DNA from: Sphingobacteriaceae bacterium
GTDB taxonomy: Bacteria; Bacteroidota; Bacteroidia; Sphingobacteriales; Sphingobacteriaceae
Reading direction: 5' to 3'
Assembly: GCA_947458775.1 (NCBI GenBank)
Contig: CANGZX010000022.1
Location: forward strand, 1 to 8,259
Length of the DNA: 8,259 nt
The translations under genes and the position numbers were made by a program. Below the pieces are notes generated by a model. The model ran no database searches. It was given only the letters and a program-made list of their open reading frames with translations, and was not told where the DNA came from. Shown here in pieces: positions 1-6,088 of the stretch. Position 1 is the stretch's first letter; every line of letters begins with the position of its first letter.

Positions 1-1
1 A

Positions 2-454
2 ACACAAGGTGCCTGGACAGTTAATGGTGCTCCGGTAAGCCTAGATACTTTGGTGATTAAGGACAACCTATTGCATATTCTGCATCAAAATACTTCTTAT
101 CGGGTAGAAATTGTCTCGTTCTCTAAAGAAGAAAAAACGGCTAGTATTAAAGTAAATGGACATACCTACAGCATAGCCATTAAAGACCGGTTCGATGATT
201 TACTGCATCAATTGGGCTTAGATAACCTGCAATCTACTAAAGTGGCCGAATTAAGAGCGCCCATGCCAGGTTTGGTACTTTCGGTGTTGGTAAAAGAAGG
301 TGATGAGGTCAAAAAAGGCGATAATTTATTCGTATTAGAAGCCATGAAGATGGAGAACATCATTAAATCTCCGGCAGATGTGACCATTAAATCTATCAAA
401 ATTAAAGCTTCAGATAAAGTAGAGAAAAACCAGGTGCTTATTCAATTCTCTTAA
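2..454 (+). CDS. Biotin carboxyl carrier protein of an acyl-CoA carboxylase (C-terminal part)
   Basis: This is the carrier subunit that holds biotin and shuttles carboxyl groups between the biotin carboxylase and carboxyltransferase subunits of an acetyl-, propionyl- or related acyl-CoA carboxylase in the cytoplasm. The frame is open from base 2 with no start codon, so the N-terminus lies outside the window; 150 residues are visible. The TTG at 50 is in frame but the reading extends upstream of it, so I do not take it as the start. The C-terminal 70 residues form a biotinyl domain: an RAPMPG turn at visible residues 85-90, a KEGDEVKKGD loop, and the biotin-accepting EAMKMEN motif with the lysine at visible residue 116 (bases 347-349). 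Stand-alone Bacteroidota carriers of this type are about 160-170 residues, so only 10-20 residues should be missing. The specific acyl-CoA substrate cannot be told from this subunit; the partner subunits would be expected just upstream. Confidence 0.9.
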   Translation, partial: TQGAWTVNGAPVSLDTLVIKDNLLHILHQNTSYRVEIVSFSKEEKTASIKVNGHTYSIAIKDRFDDLLHQLGLDNLQSTKVAELRAPMPGLVLSVLVKEGDEVKKGDNLFVLEAMKMENIIKSPADVTIKSIKIKASDKVEKNQVLIQFS

Positions 455-457
455 ATA

Positions 458-491
458 AAAAAAGGACCTCAATTTCTGGAGATCCTTTTTT
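458..491. terminator. Bidirectional rho-independent terminator between convergent genes
   Basis: An inverted repeat lies between the stop of the biotin carrier gene (454) and the stop of gldJ (509). The arms are AAAAAAGGACCTC (458-470) and GAGATCCTTTTTT (479-491), with an 8-base loop. The A and T runs at the ends give a U-tract in either direction. The one non-Watson-Crick position (467/482) is a C-A mismatch in the + transcript but a U-G wobble in the - transcript, so the hairpin is slightly better for ending gldJ. Confidence 0.8.
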
Positions 492-508
492 AAAAGCCAC
501 CTGTTTTC

Positions 509-2101
509 TTATTTTTTATTGGTTCTAAATTGAGGCTTGCCGCTTTTGCTACTTACCTCGGGTGAACCCACTAAAGTCATGGCGCAACGGAAACCCACTT
601 CGGCACTAGCCTCGTCTTGTTGCATATATCTACGGGTAGCTGGGTTTAACCAGTAGGCTCTATCGTTCCAAGATCCCCCTTTGTATACTCTCGATTTCTC
701 GTTTACCAAACTGCTCACGCCGTATAATTCTTTAGCATTATCATCTACACCCATTTGGTCTACTGAGCGTTTGTCTGCTTTAAAGGCAGAATCAGGTTTA
801 ACACCAGCTTGTAGTTCTTGCCAAGTTTGTTTTTTGGCCGTAACAGATGGCGTGGTTTCTACTTTCCCGTATTTATCTTTTTTGTAAGTCCCTTTTTTCT
901 TGTCAGCAAGGGCCTTATCTACGTATTCATTTCCACGGTATGGGTTAAACTCCTCAAACTCCTCAAAAGAAAGTTTTCGGTACACATCTGCAGTCCATTC
1001 GTTTACGTTACCTGCCATGTTATACAAGCCAAAATCGTTTGGGTTAAAAGATCTTACTGGTGCGGTAATGTCCCCTTTATCATTTAACCAACCCCCAGTA
1101 CCCATATTATCACCCCCACCACGTTTAAAATTAGCCATAATTAAACCTTGTGTTTTCTTTTTGGCAGAACGCACGCCCATGCCATTCCAAGGATAAATTC
1201 TTCCATCTTCAATGTTTTCATAGATAGTGTTACCTGCCAATGCCAAAGCAGCATATTCCCATTCTGCTTCTGTTGGTAAACGGTATGGCTCTTTTAAAAT
1301 ACCATCTTCTAAACGTACCGGACGCGTAACACCTACTGTTACTGACGTTGTGCCTGCTGCCGGAGCAGCTGCTGAAGAGTTCGGATTTAAATCTTTTTTC
1401 ATCCTCTTGCCGTCAATACCCAGGCCGCGGTATTGCCCATTGAGGTAGATATCGGTATTAAATGGTTTTACACTATCTGGCAAGCTAGTGGTTGCAGCGC
1501 CAGCCACCCCTGTTACAGGTGTGCCTTTATAAGCAGCTAAATAGCCACTTTTACGTAAAAGATCTTCATTTACTCTATCGGTACGCCAAACGCAATAATC
1601 ACGTGCTTGTTCCCATGTAACTCCTACTACTGGATAATTTTGGTATGCTGGGTGGCGTAAGTAATTGTTTACCCAGGGTTCGTTGTACGATAATGGTCTA
1701 CGCCAAACTAAGGTATCAGGCAGTGCATTATAGTAATATTCGGCATCGTCTTTAAAATTGCGTTTAATCCAATATAAATATTCTAACCAATCTACATTGG
1801 AAACCTCGGTCTCGTCCATATAAAAGGAGGCTACAGTTACACGGCGCTTGGTATTATCGTTTTCATAAGCTAAATCTTGGTTTAAGCTACCTCCCATTAC
1901 AAAAGTACCACCTTCAATGGCAATTAAACCGGGCCCGGGCCCCCTTTTTACCTTTCCAGCAACCTGAAAACCGCCGTTAGATTTATTGTTGTAGGCCATT
2001 CCTGTTTTAGAGGATGTGTTTTTTTTACTGCAAGATGTAAGTGTTATACTAATAAGTAACACCCATGCAATAGAACCGCTATATAGTATTATCTTATTCA
2101 T
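509..2101 (-). CDS. gldJ: Gliding motility / type IX secretion lipoprotein GldJ
   Basis: GldJ is an outer-membrane-associated lipoprotein needed in Flavobacterium for gliding and for a stable T9SS GldK ring. The 530-residue product starts with a lipoprotein signal peptide: a hydrophobic stretch, then LTSC with the acylated cysteine at residue 24. The residues after the cysteine (SKKN) are basic rather than acidic, which fits a periplasm-facing rather than surface-exported lipoprotein. The rest is a formylglycine-generating-enzyme-like (FGE-sulfatase) fold: IEGGTFVMGG (62-71), MDETEVSN (95-102), YPVVGVTWEQA (156-166), YRLPTEAEWEYAAL (273-286), GLYNMAGNVNEW (358-369), RVYKGGSW (471-478) and VGFRCAM (502-508). 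ALPDTLVWRR and NNYLRHPAY are features I associate with GldJ rather than GldK. The position matching the first FGE active-site cysteine is Asp480 and the second is not cysteine, so no enzyme activity is expected. A low-complexity Ala/Thr/Pro-rich linker lies near 240-255. It is divergent from porV. The length is close to the roughly 560 residues of the Flavobacterium protein. Confidence 0.92.
   Translation of the reverse strand: MNKIILYSGSIAWVLLISITLTSCSKKNTSSKTGMAYNNKSNGGFQVAGKVKRGPGPGLIAIEGGTFVMGGSLNQDLAYENDNTKRRVTVASFYMDETEVSNVDWLEYLYWIKRNFKDDAEYYYNALPDTLVWRRPLSYNEPWVNNYLRHPAYQNYPVVGVTWEQARDYCVWRTDRVNEDLLRKSGYLAAYKGTPVTGVAGAATTSLPDSVKPFNTDIYLNGQYRGLGIDGKRMKKDLNPNSSAAAPAAGTTSVTVGVTRPVRLEDGILKEPYRLPTEAEWEYAALALAGNTIYENIEDGRIYPWNGMGVRSAKKKTQGLIMANFKRGGGDNMGTGGWLNDKGDITAPVRSFNPNDFGLYNMAGNVNEWTADVYRKLSFEEFEEFNPYRGNEYVDKALADKKKGTYKKDKYGKVETTPSVTAKKQTWQELQAGVKPDSAFKADKRSVDQMGVDDNAKELYGVSSLVNEKSRVYKGGSWNDRAYWLNPATRRYMQQDEASAEVGFRCAMTLVGSPEVSSKSGKPQFRTNKK
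1929..1944. repeat. 16-base all-G/C stretch with nested palindromes inside gldJ
   Basis: The run consists only of G and C in an otherwise AT-rich gene and contains the perfect 12-base palindrome GGGCCCGGGCCC at 1931-1942. It encodes the RGPGPG segment of GldJ just before the FGE-like domain. The GPGL part looks family-conserved, so protein constraint probably explains part of it. Confidence 0.5.
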
Positions 2102-2130
2102 AATTAGGGGCTTTATTAAGCATCGAGTTG

Positions 2131-2163
2131 CTAAAATAGGTTATTTACGCTAAAACACCAAAA
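2131..2163 (-). promoter_or_regulatory. Candidate Bacteroidota sigma-A promoter for gldJ
   Basis: Read on the - strand, TTTTG at 2163-2159 is followed after 20 bases by TATTTTAG at 2138-2131. This matches the Bacteroidota -33/-7 pattern (TTTG, about 19-23 bases, TAnnTTTG) with one mismatch in the -7 element. It would place transcription initiation near 2124 and give a leader of roughly 25 bases before the gldJ ATG. It was found by eye only. Confidence 0.4.
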
Positions 2164-2221
2164 CACCCACATGTTTATTAAGTCCAATTTTGGCAGGTAT
2201 TTTTATACAATCAAAACTCAA

Positions 2222-2253
2222 TTGTTTCTATATTCGTATATTGTATACATTCG
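2222..2253 (+). promoter_or_regulatory. Candidate promoter for porV-ispF
   Basis: TTG at 2222-2224 is followed after 21 bases by TACATTCG at 2246-2253, one mismatch from TAnnTTTG. Initiation would fall near 2259, about 22 bases before the porV start chosen here. A second near-match, TATATTCG at 2229-2236, has no suitable upstream element. The location supports the ATG at 2282 over the in-frame ATG at 2171, which would place this AT-rich promoter-like segment inside the coding region. Confidence 0.4.
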
Positions 2254-2281
2254 AAACAAATTGAAAACAATTTTTCACACT

Positions 2282-3445
2282 ATGCGTTGTAGTTTATACT
2301 TTTTTTTATTCATAGGATTAAGCATACAGGTATCTGCCCAAGGCATTGGTTCATCCGCTTTTTCTGATGGGAAAAAACCGAATAGTATACAAACAGCCAT
2401 GTCTTTTTTACTCATTACGCCCGATGCAAAAGCTGGGGCTATGGGCGATGCCGGTGTAGCCACTACTCCCGATTTGTATTCAATGCATTGGAATCCGGCT
2501 AAGTTGTCGTTTTCAGATGGCTCTTCCGGTGGTTCACTTTCGTATTCTCCTTGGCTAAAAAATTTGGTTCCCGATATCAATTTTGCTTATTTAACTTATT
2601 TTAAAAAATTGGCCGATCAAGGTGTTTTAGCAGGCTCTGTCCGCTATTTTTCTTTGGGCGATATTCAACTAACCGATATAAATCAAGTTGATTTGGGAAC
2701 CTATAGTCCCAACGAATTTGCAATTGATGCGGCTTATTCTAGAAAATTTGGTGAAACTTTTTCATTGGGCACCGCTATCCGCTATATTCGCTCTAGCTTA
2801 AGTAATGGGCAATTTTCTGCTAGCGACGTGTTACGTCCAGCTTCGGCCTTTGCTGCAGATGTTTCGGCATATGGCACCAACCCTACCACTATTTTGGGCA
2901 AAGTAGCACAAGTGAGTTGGGGTATTAATATTTCTAATATTGGTACCAAAGTAAGTTATGCGCAAGGCGGATCAAAGTATTTTTTACCCACTAATTTACG
3001 TTTAGGCGTTGCAACTAGTTTGGCAATGAATGATCTTGATAAATTAACGATTACGCTAGATTTAAATAAATTATTGGTGCCCACTTCGCCCGAACTCGAT
3101 GCCAATGGGAAAATTATTGCTGGTAAAGACCCCAATCGTTCCATGGTTTCGGGTATTTTTGGCTCCTTTTCAGATGCTCCAGGTGGCTTTTCGGAAGAAC
3201 TGAGAGAAATTAATTATGCGATGGGCGCTGAATATATGTTTAGTAATCAATTTGCTTTACGTACGGGTTATTTTTATGAGAATCCCACGAAAGGCGATCG
3301 TCAATTTATTACGGTAGGTGGCGGGTTTAAAACGCAGAAAATAGGCATAGATTTAGCGTATATTTTAGCCAATCAACAAAAAAGCCCAATGGCCAATACA
3401 CTACGATTTTCTTTAACTTATACATTACCCTCAAAAATTAACTAG
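2282..3445 (+). CDS. porV: Type IX secretion system outer-membrane protein PorV
   Basis: PorV (LptO) is an outer-membrane beta-barrel that takes T9SS cargo from the SprA translocon and, with the sortase-like PorU, delivers it for cleavage and attachment at the cell surface. The 387-residue product is close to the roughly 390 residues of the Porphyromonas protein. It starts with a signal peptide (residues 1-19) with likely cleavage after VSA, leaving Gln20 as the mature N-terminus. The conserved PorV N-terminal block follows: FLLITPDAKAGAMGDAGVAT (42-61), then a HWNPAKL segment (69-75). Alternating amphipathic beta strands run to an aromatic-rich C-terminal end, LRFSLTYTL (374-382). The open frame extends upstream to an ATG at 2171, but those 37 residues are basic and unlike an export signal, so I start at 2282. 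It diverges from gldJ and is followed after 7 bases by ispF. No porU is visible in the window. Confidence 0.92.
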   Translation: MRCSLYFFLFIGLSIQVSAQGIGSSAFSDGKKPNSIQTAMSFLLITPDAKAGAMGDAGVATTPDLYSMHWNPAKLSFSDGSSGGSLSYSPWLKNLVPDINFAYLTYFKKLADQGVLAGSVRYFSLGDIQLTDINQVDLGTYSPNEFAIDAAYSRKFGETFSLGTAIRYIRSSLSNGQFSASDVLRPASAFAADVSAYGTNPTTILGKVAQVSWGINISNIGTKVSYAQGGSKYFLPTNLRLGVATSLAMNDLDKLTITLDLNKLLVPTSPELDANGKIIAGKDPNRSMVSGIFGSFSDAPGGFSEELREINYAMGAEYMFSNQFALRTGYFYENPTKGDRQFITVGGGFKTQKIGIDLAYILANQQKSPMANTLRFSLTYTLPSKIN

Positions 3446-3452
3446 CACTTTA

Positions 3453-3932
3453 TTGAAAATACGAGTAGGTTTTGGTTTTGATGTCCATCAGTTAGTTGAA
3501 AAGCATCCCTTTATTTTGGGTGGTGTAAATTTAGAACACCATGTAGGTGCCTTTGGCCATTCGGATGCGGATGTATTGGTACATGCTATTTGCGATGCCT
3601 TACTTGGAGCAGCTAATTTAGGCGATATTGGCCATCATTTTTCGAATACAGATGCCCGTTGGAAAGGCATCAGCAGTTTAATTTTGCTACAAGAATGTGT
3701 AAAGTTATTGGCCAAAAAAGGGTGGACCATTGGCAATATCGATGCCATGATTTGTTTAGAAGCCCCCAAAATTAATCCACATGTGCCGGCCATGAAACAG
3801 CATATTGCTAGTGCTGCTGGTATTTCTGAAGAGGATATTTCTATAAAAGCCACTACCAATGAAACTATGGGCTTTATTGGTCGCCAAGAGGGTATTGTAG
3901 CCTATGCCGTTTGCCTTATTGAAAAAGCTTAA
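3453..3932 (+). CDS. ispF: 2-C-methyl-D-erythritol 2,4-cyclodiphosphate synthase (TTG start)
   Basis: IspF converts 4-diphosphocytidyl-2-C-methyl-D-erythritol 2-phosphate to the cyclic diphosphate, releasing CMP, in the cytoplasmic MEP isoprenoid pathway. The 159 residues match the family length and begin directly with MKIRVGFGFDVHQL. The divalent-metal ligands are Asp10, His12 and His44. The HSDAD loop (36-40), DALLGAANLGDIG (48-60) and KATTNETMGFIGR (132-144) are the substrate and CDP-binding signatures; the usual GHGFDVH is GFGFDVH here. The start is TTG: no ATG or GTG lies between the porV stop and the DVH motif, and the family almost invariably starts 8-10 residues before that motif. With only 7 bases after porV, it is probably translated from the porV transcript. 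Its TAA interlocks with the stop of the convergent small gene. Confidence 0.95.
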   Translation: MKIRVGFGFDVHQLVEKHPFILGGVNLEHHVGAFGHSDADVLVHAICDALLGAANLGDIGHHFSNTDARWKGISSLILLQECVKLLAKKGWTIGNIDAMICLEAPKINPHVPAMKQHIASAAGISEEDISIKATTNETMGFIGRQEGIVAYAVCLIEKA

Positions 3933-4084
3933 TCTTTTTTAGGCTCCACACCAGAAAAATCTGCCGAACATTTACAGGAGCTTCCACAACTATTTTTAGC
4001 CGTAAAATTGCGATACAGCATTCGGCCTAGGTAGGCTACTGCTAAACCAAATACGGCAACTACGGCTATTTCTTGTACGTTCAT
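3929..4084 (-). CDS. FeoB-associated-type Cys-rich small membrane protein
   Basis: This 51-residue gene starts with MNVQEIAVVAVFGLAVAYLG: a short N-terminus, one hydrophobic membrane segment (about residues 5-20), an Arg/Tyr-rich boundary (RMLYRNF), and a cysteine cluster CGSSCKC (33-39), ending in a charged tail. This is the layout of the FeoB-associated Cys-rich membrane protein family, which is often encoded next to the ferrous-iron transporter gene feoB and is thought, without firm proof, to help iron handling. No feoA or feoB is in the window, so the link to iron is inferred from the family only. The start at 4084 is the only ATG before the membrane segment, and an exact TAnnTTTG element lies just upstream. 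Its stop overlaps the ispF stop by four bases on the opposite strand. Confidence 0.75.
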   Translation of the reverse strand: MNVQEIAVVAVFGLAVAYLGRMLYRNFTAKNSCGSSCKCSADFSGVEPKKD

Positions 4085-4090
4085 GTGGTG

Positions 4091-4098
4091 CAAAGTTA
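4091..4098 (-). promoter_or_regulatory. Exact -7 element upstream of the small Cys-rich protein gene
   Basis: On the - strand, 4098-4091 reads TAACTTTG, an exact match to the Bacteroidota TAnnTTTG element, ending 6 bases before the ATG at 4084. No clear TTTG element is seen 19-23 bases upstream, so support is only moderate. If used, the mRNA would be leaderless or nearly so. Confidence 0.4.
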
Positions 4099-4140
4099 AT
4101 GTATTTGTTTGTTATGAACTGTCATCGCAGTCTAAAATAC

Positions 4141-4181
4141 ACCTTTGCAGAGTTTTACGGTTTTAAAACCATACCTTTGCA
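4141..4181. repeat. ACCTTTGCA direct repeat flanking a 12-bp palindrome in the typA promoter
   Basis: The 9-mer ACCTTTGCA occurs at 4141-4149 and again at 4173-4181, 32 bases apart or about three helical turns. Between the copies lies the perfect palindrome GGTTTTAAAACC (4159-4170), immediately upstream of the -7 element. The arrangement could be a regulator-binding site or a duplicated promoter segment; which one cannot be decided by reading. Confidence 0.5.
4144..4179 (+). promoter_or_regulatory. Probable typA promoter
   Basis: TACCTTTG at 4172-4179 matches TAnnTTTG exactly. The nearest upstream TTTG is at 4144-4147, giving a 24-base spacer, slightly longer than the usual range; TTTT at 4153-4156 is a weaker alternative. 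Initiation near 4185 would leave a leader of about 20 A/T-rich bases before the typA ATG at 4206, with no Shine-Dalgarno sequence. Confidence 0.55.
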
Positions 4182-4205
4182 AAAATTTTCTTTTAAAACA
4201 ATTCA

Positions 4206-6014
4206 ATGCAAAAAATTAGAAACATTGCCATTATTGCCCACGTTGACCACGGTAAAACGACTTTGGTTGATAAAATTTTACATTCTTGTTCCATTTTTCG
4301 TGACAACGAGCAAACAGGCGATCTCATATTAGATAACAACGATTTAGAGCGTGAACGTGGTATTACCATCGTTTCTAAAAACGTTTCGGTACAATATAAA
4401 GATGTAAAAATCAATATTATTGATACACCTGGTCACGCCGACTTTGGCGGTGAGGTGGAGCGTGTATTAAAAATGGCTGATGGTGTATTGTTATTATGCG
4501 ATGCTTTTGAAGGCGCCATGCCTCAAACTCGTTTTGTAACCCAAAAAGCATTGGCATTGGGTTTAAAACCTATTGTTGTTGTAAATAAAGTAGATAAAGA
4601 AAACTGCCGGCCAGAAGAAGTGTACGAACAAATTTTCGAATTGTTCTTCAATTTAGAGGCTACCGAAGAACAGTTAGATTTTCCGGTAATTTACGGTTCT
4701 TCTAAACAAGGCTGGATGAGTACCGATTGGAAAACCCCAACCACTGATATTTTTGCCTTATTGGATGCTGTGGTTGAAAACATTCCGCCGGCACCTATAA
4801 ACGATGGCACGTTACAAATGCAAATCACCTCGTTAGATTATTCATCTTTCGTAGGTCGTATTGCCATTGGTCGTGTACACCGTGGTTCTATAAAAGAAAA
4901 CCAGCCCGTTACCTTAATTAAGCGTGATGGTAAAGTAGTAAAATCGAGAGTAAAAGAATTATACACCTTTGAGGGCTTAGGTAAGGTTAAAACCACCGAA
5001 GTGCGCTCGGGCGATATTTGCGCCGTAGTAGGTATTGATGGTTTTGATATTGGCGATACCATTGCCGATTTTGAAGCTCCAGAACAATTACCGGTTATTA
5101 GTATTGATGAGCCAACCATGAACATGTTGTTTACCATTAACAACTCTCCATTTTTTGGTAAAGAAGGTAAATTGGTAACCTCACAACGCATTAGAGATCG
5201 TTTGTTAAAAGAGATGGAAAAAAACTTGGCCTTAAAGGTTTTAGATACGCCATCTCCTGACTCTTGGTTGGTATACGGTCGTGGTATTCTTCACTTGTCG
5301 GTTTTAATTGAAACTATGCGTCGCGAAGGCTATGAAATACAAGTAGGCCAGCCACAAGTTATTATCAAAGAAATTGATGGCAAGAAATGTGAGCCGATTG
5401 AAACGCTAATTGTAGACGTCCCGGGTGATGTTTCTGGAAAAGTAATAGAATTGGTTACGCAACGTAAAGGGGAGTTGTTGGTTATGGAGCCAAAAGGCGA
5501 TTTGCAACACTTGGAATTCGAAATCCCTGCTCGTGGTATTATTGGTTTACGTAACAACGTATTAACCGCTACAGCGGGTGAAGCCATTATGGCTCACCGT
5601 TTCAAAGCGTACGAGCCCTGGAAAGGAACCATCCCTGGTCGCTTAAATGGCGTATTGGTTTCTATGGAAAAAGGAATGACCACAGCTTATTCTATTGATA
5701 AATTACAAGATCGTGGCCGTTTCTTCGTAGATCCGGGTGTAGATGTATATGAAGGCCAGATTATGGGCGAACACATTCGCGATAACGATTTAGTGGTAAA
5801 TGTGGTAAAAGGGAAAGCCTTAACCAACATGCGTGCTTCTGGTACCGATGATAATACTCGAATTGCCCCAGCTATTAAATTCTCTTTAGAAGAAGCTATG
5901 GAGTATATACAAGCCGATGAGTACATTGAAATAACGCCGGTGAGTATGCGTTTACGCAAAATTTATTTAACAGAAAACGAACGCAAAATCAATGCAAAGA
6001 AATTTGCCAATTAA
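4206..6014 (+). CDS. typA: Ribosome-associated translational GTPase TypA/BipA
   Basis: TypA/BipA is an EF-G-like GTPase that binds the 70S ribosome in its GTP form and supports ribosome assembly and growth under stress or low temperature. The 602-residue product is close to the 607 of Escherichia coli. The G domain has G1 AHVDHGKT (11-18), the switch I motif RERGIT (49-54), G3 DTPGH (73-77) with the catalytic His77, G4 NKVD (127-130) and a G5-like SSK near 165-167. A beta-barrel domain II follows (about 200-290), then domains III and V and the family-specific C-terminal domain, with EFEIPARGIIGLR and GTDDNTRIAP as recognisable blocks. The ATG at 4206 places G1 at the normal distance. It stands alone, with its own promoter upstream and a strong terminator downstream. 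Confidence 0.97.
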   Translation: MQKIRNIAIIAHVDHGKTTLVDKILHSCSIFRDNEQTGDLILDNNDLERERGITIVSKNVSVQYKDVKINIIDTPGHADFGGEVERVLKMADGVLLLCDAFEGAMPQTRFVTQKALALGLKPIVVVNKVDKENCRPEEVYEQIFELFFNLEATEEQLDFPVIYGSSKQGWMSTDWKTPTTDIFALLDAVVENIPPAPINDGTLQMQITSLDYSSFVGRIAIGRVHRGSIKENQPVTLIKRDGKVVKSRVKELYTFEGLGKVKTTEVRSGDICAVVGIDGFDIGDTIADFEAPEQLPVISIDEPTMNMLFTINNSPFFGKEGKLVTSQRIRDRLLKEMEKNLALKVLDTPSPDSWLVYGRGILHLSVLIETMRREGYEIQVGQPQVIIKEIDGKKCEPIETLIVDVPGDVSGKVIELVTQRKGELLVMEPKGDLQHLEFEIPARGIIGLRNNVLTATAGEAIMAHRFKAYEPWKGTIPGRLNGVLVSMEKGMTTAYSIDKLQDRGRFFVDPGVDVYEGQIMGEHIRDNDLVVNVVKGKALTNMRASGTDDNTRIAPAIKFSLEEAMEYIQADEYIEITPVSMRLRKIYLTENERKINAKKFAN

Positions 6015-6031
6015 TTTCTCGTTTTCTTACT

Positions 6032-6073
6032 AAAAACAGCGCTCTTCGAATTGCCGGAGAGCGCTGTTTTTTT
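6032..6073 (+). terminator. Strong rho-independent terminator of typA
   Basis: The arms AAAAACAGCGCTCT (6032-6045) and AGAGCGCTGTTTTT (6058-6071) pair perfectly. Three further pairs (a U-G wobble, then C-G and G-C) extend the stem to 17 bp with a 6-base loop at 6049-6054. A T run to 6073 follows the GC-rich core. It begins 18 bases after the typA stop. Confidence 0.92.
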
Positions 6074-6082
6074 ATACATTTG
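6051..6082 (+). promoter_or_regulatory. Promoter of the flippase/methyltransferase operon
   Basis: TTG at 6051-6053 is followed after 21 bases by an exact TACATTTG (-7 element) at 6075-6082. The ATG of the flippase gene begins 6 bases later at 6089, so the transcript should be leaderless or carry only a few leader bases. The -33 element lies in the loop of the typA terminator hairpin and the -7 element directly follows its T-tract. Confidence 0.6.
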
Positions 6083-6088
6083 TTTTGA

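Noticed and set aside
818..1448. Several long + strand open frames within gldJ (818-1087, 900-1196, 1227-1448)
   Set aside because: They are antisense to a well-supported gene and show no recognisable domain or composition of a real protein.
2171..2281. In-frame upstream extension of porV by 37 codons from the ATG at 2171
   Set aside because: The residues are basic and aromatic with no signal-peptide features, while the ATG at 2282 opens a clean signal peptide and gives the normal family length. The candidate promoter also lies within the extension.
3922..3939. AAAAAG/CTTTTT hairpin at the ispF 3' end as a terminator
   Set aside because: The stem is six pairs with only one G-C, and the arms include coding bases; it is too weak to call.
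4026..4033. CCTAGGTA octamer shared between 4026-4033 and 6921-6928 (around the amber stop)
   Set aside because: Two copies of an 8-mer in 8 kb is compatible with chance, and neither has flanking repeats suggesting insertion or recombination.
4099..4332. 77-codon + strand open frame spanning the typA promoter and start
   Set aside because: It overlaps the typA G domain in another frame, lacks family features and covers the probable promoter.
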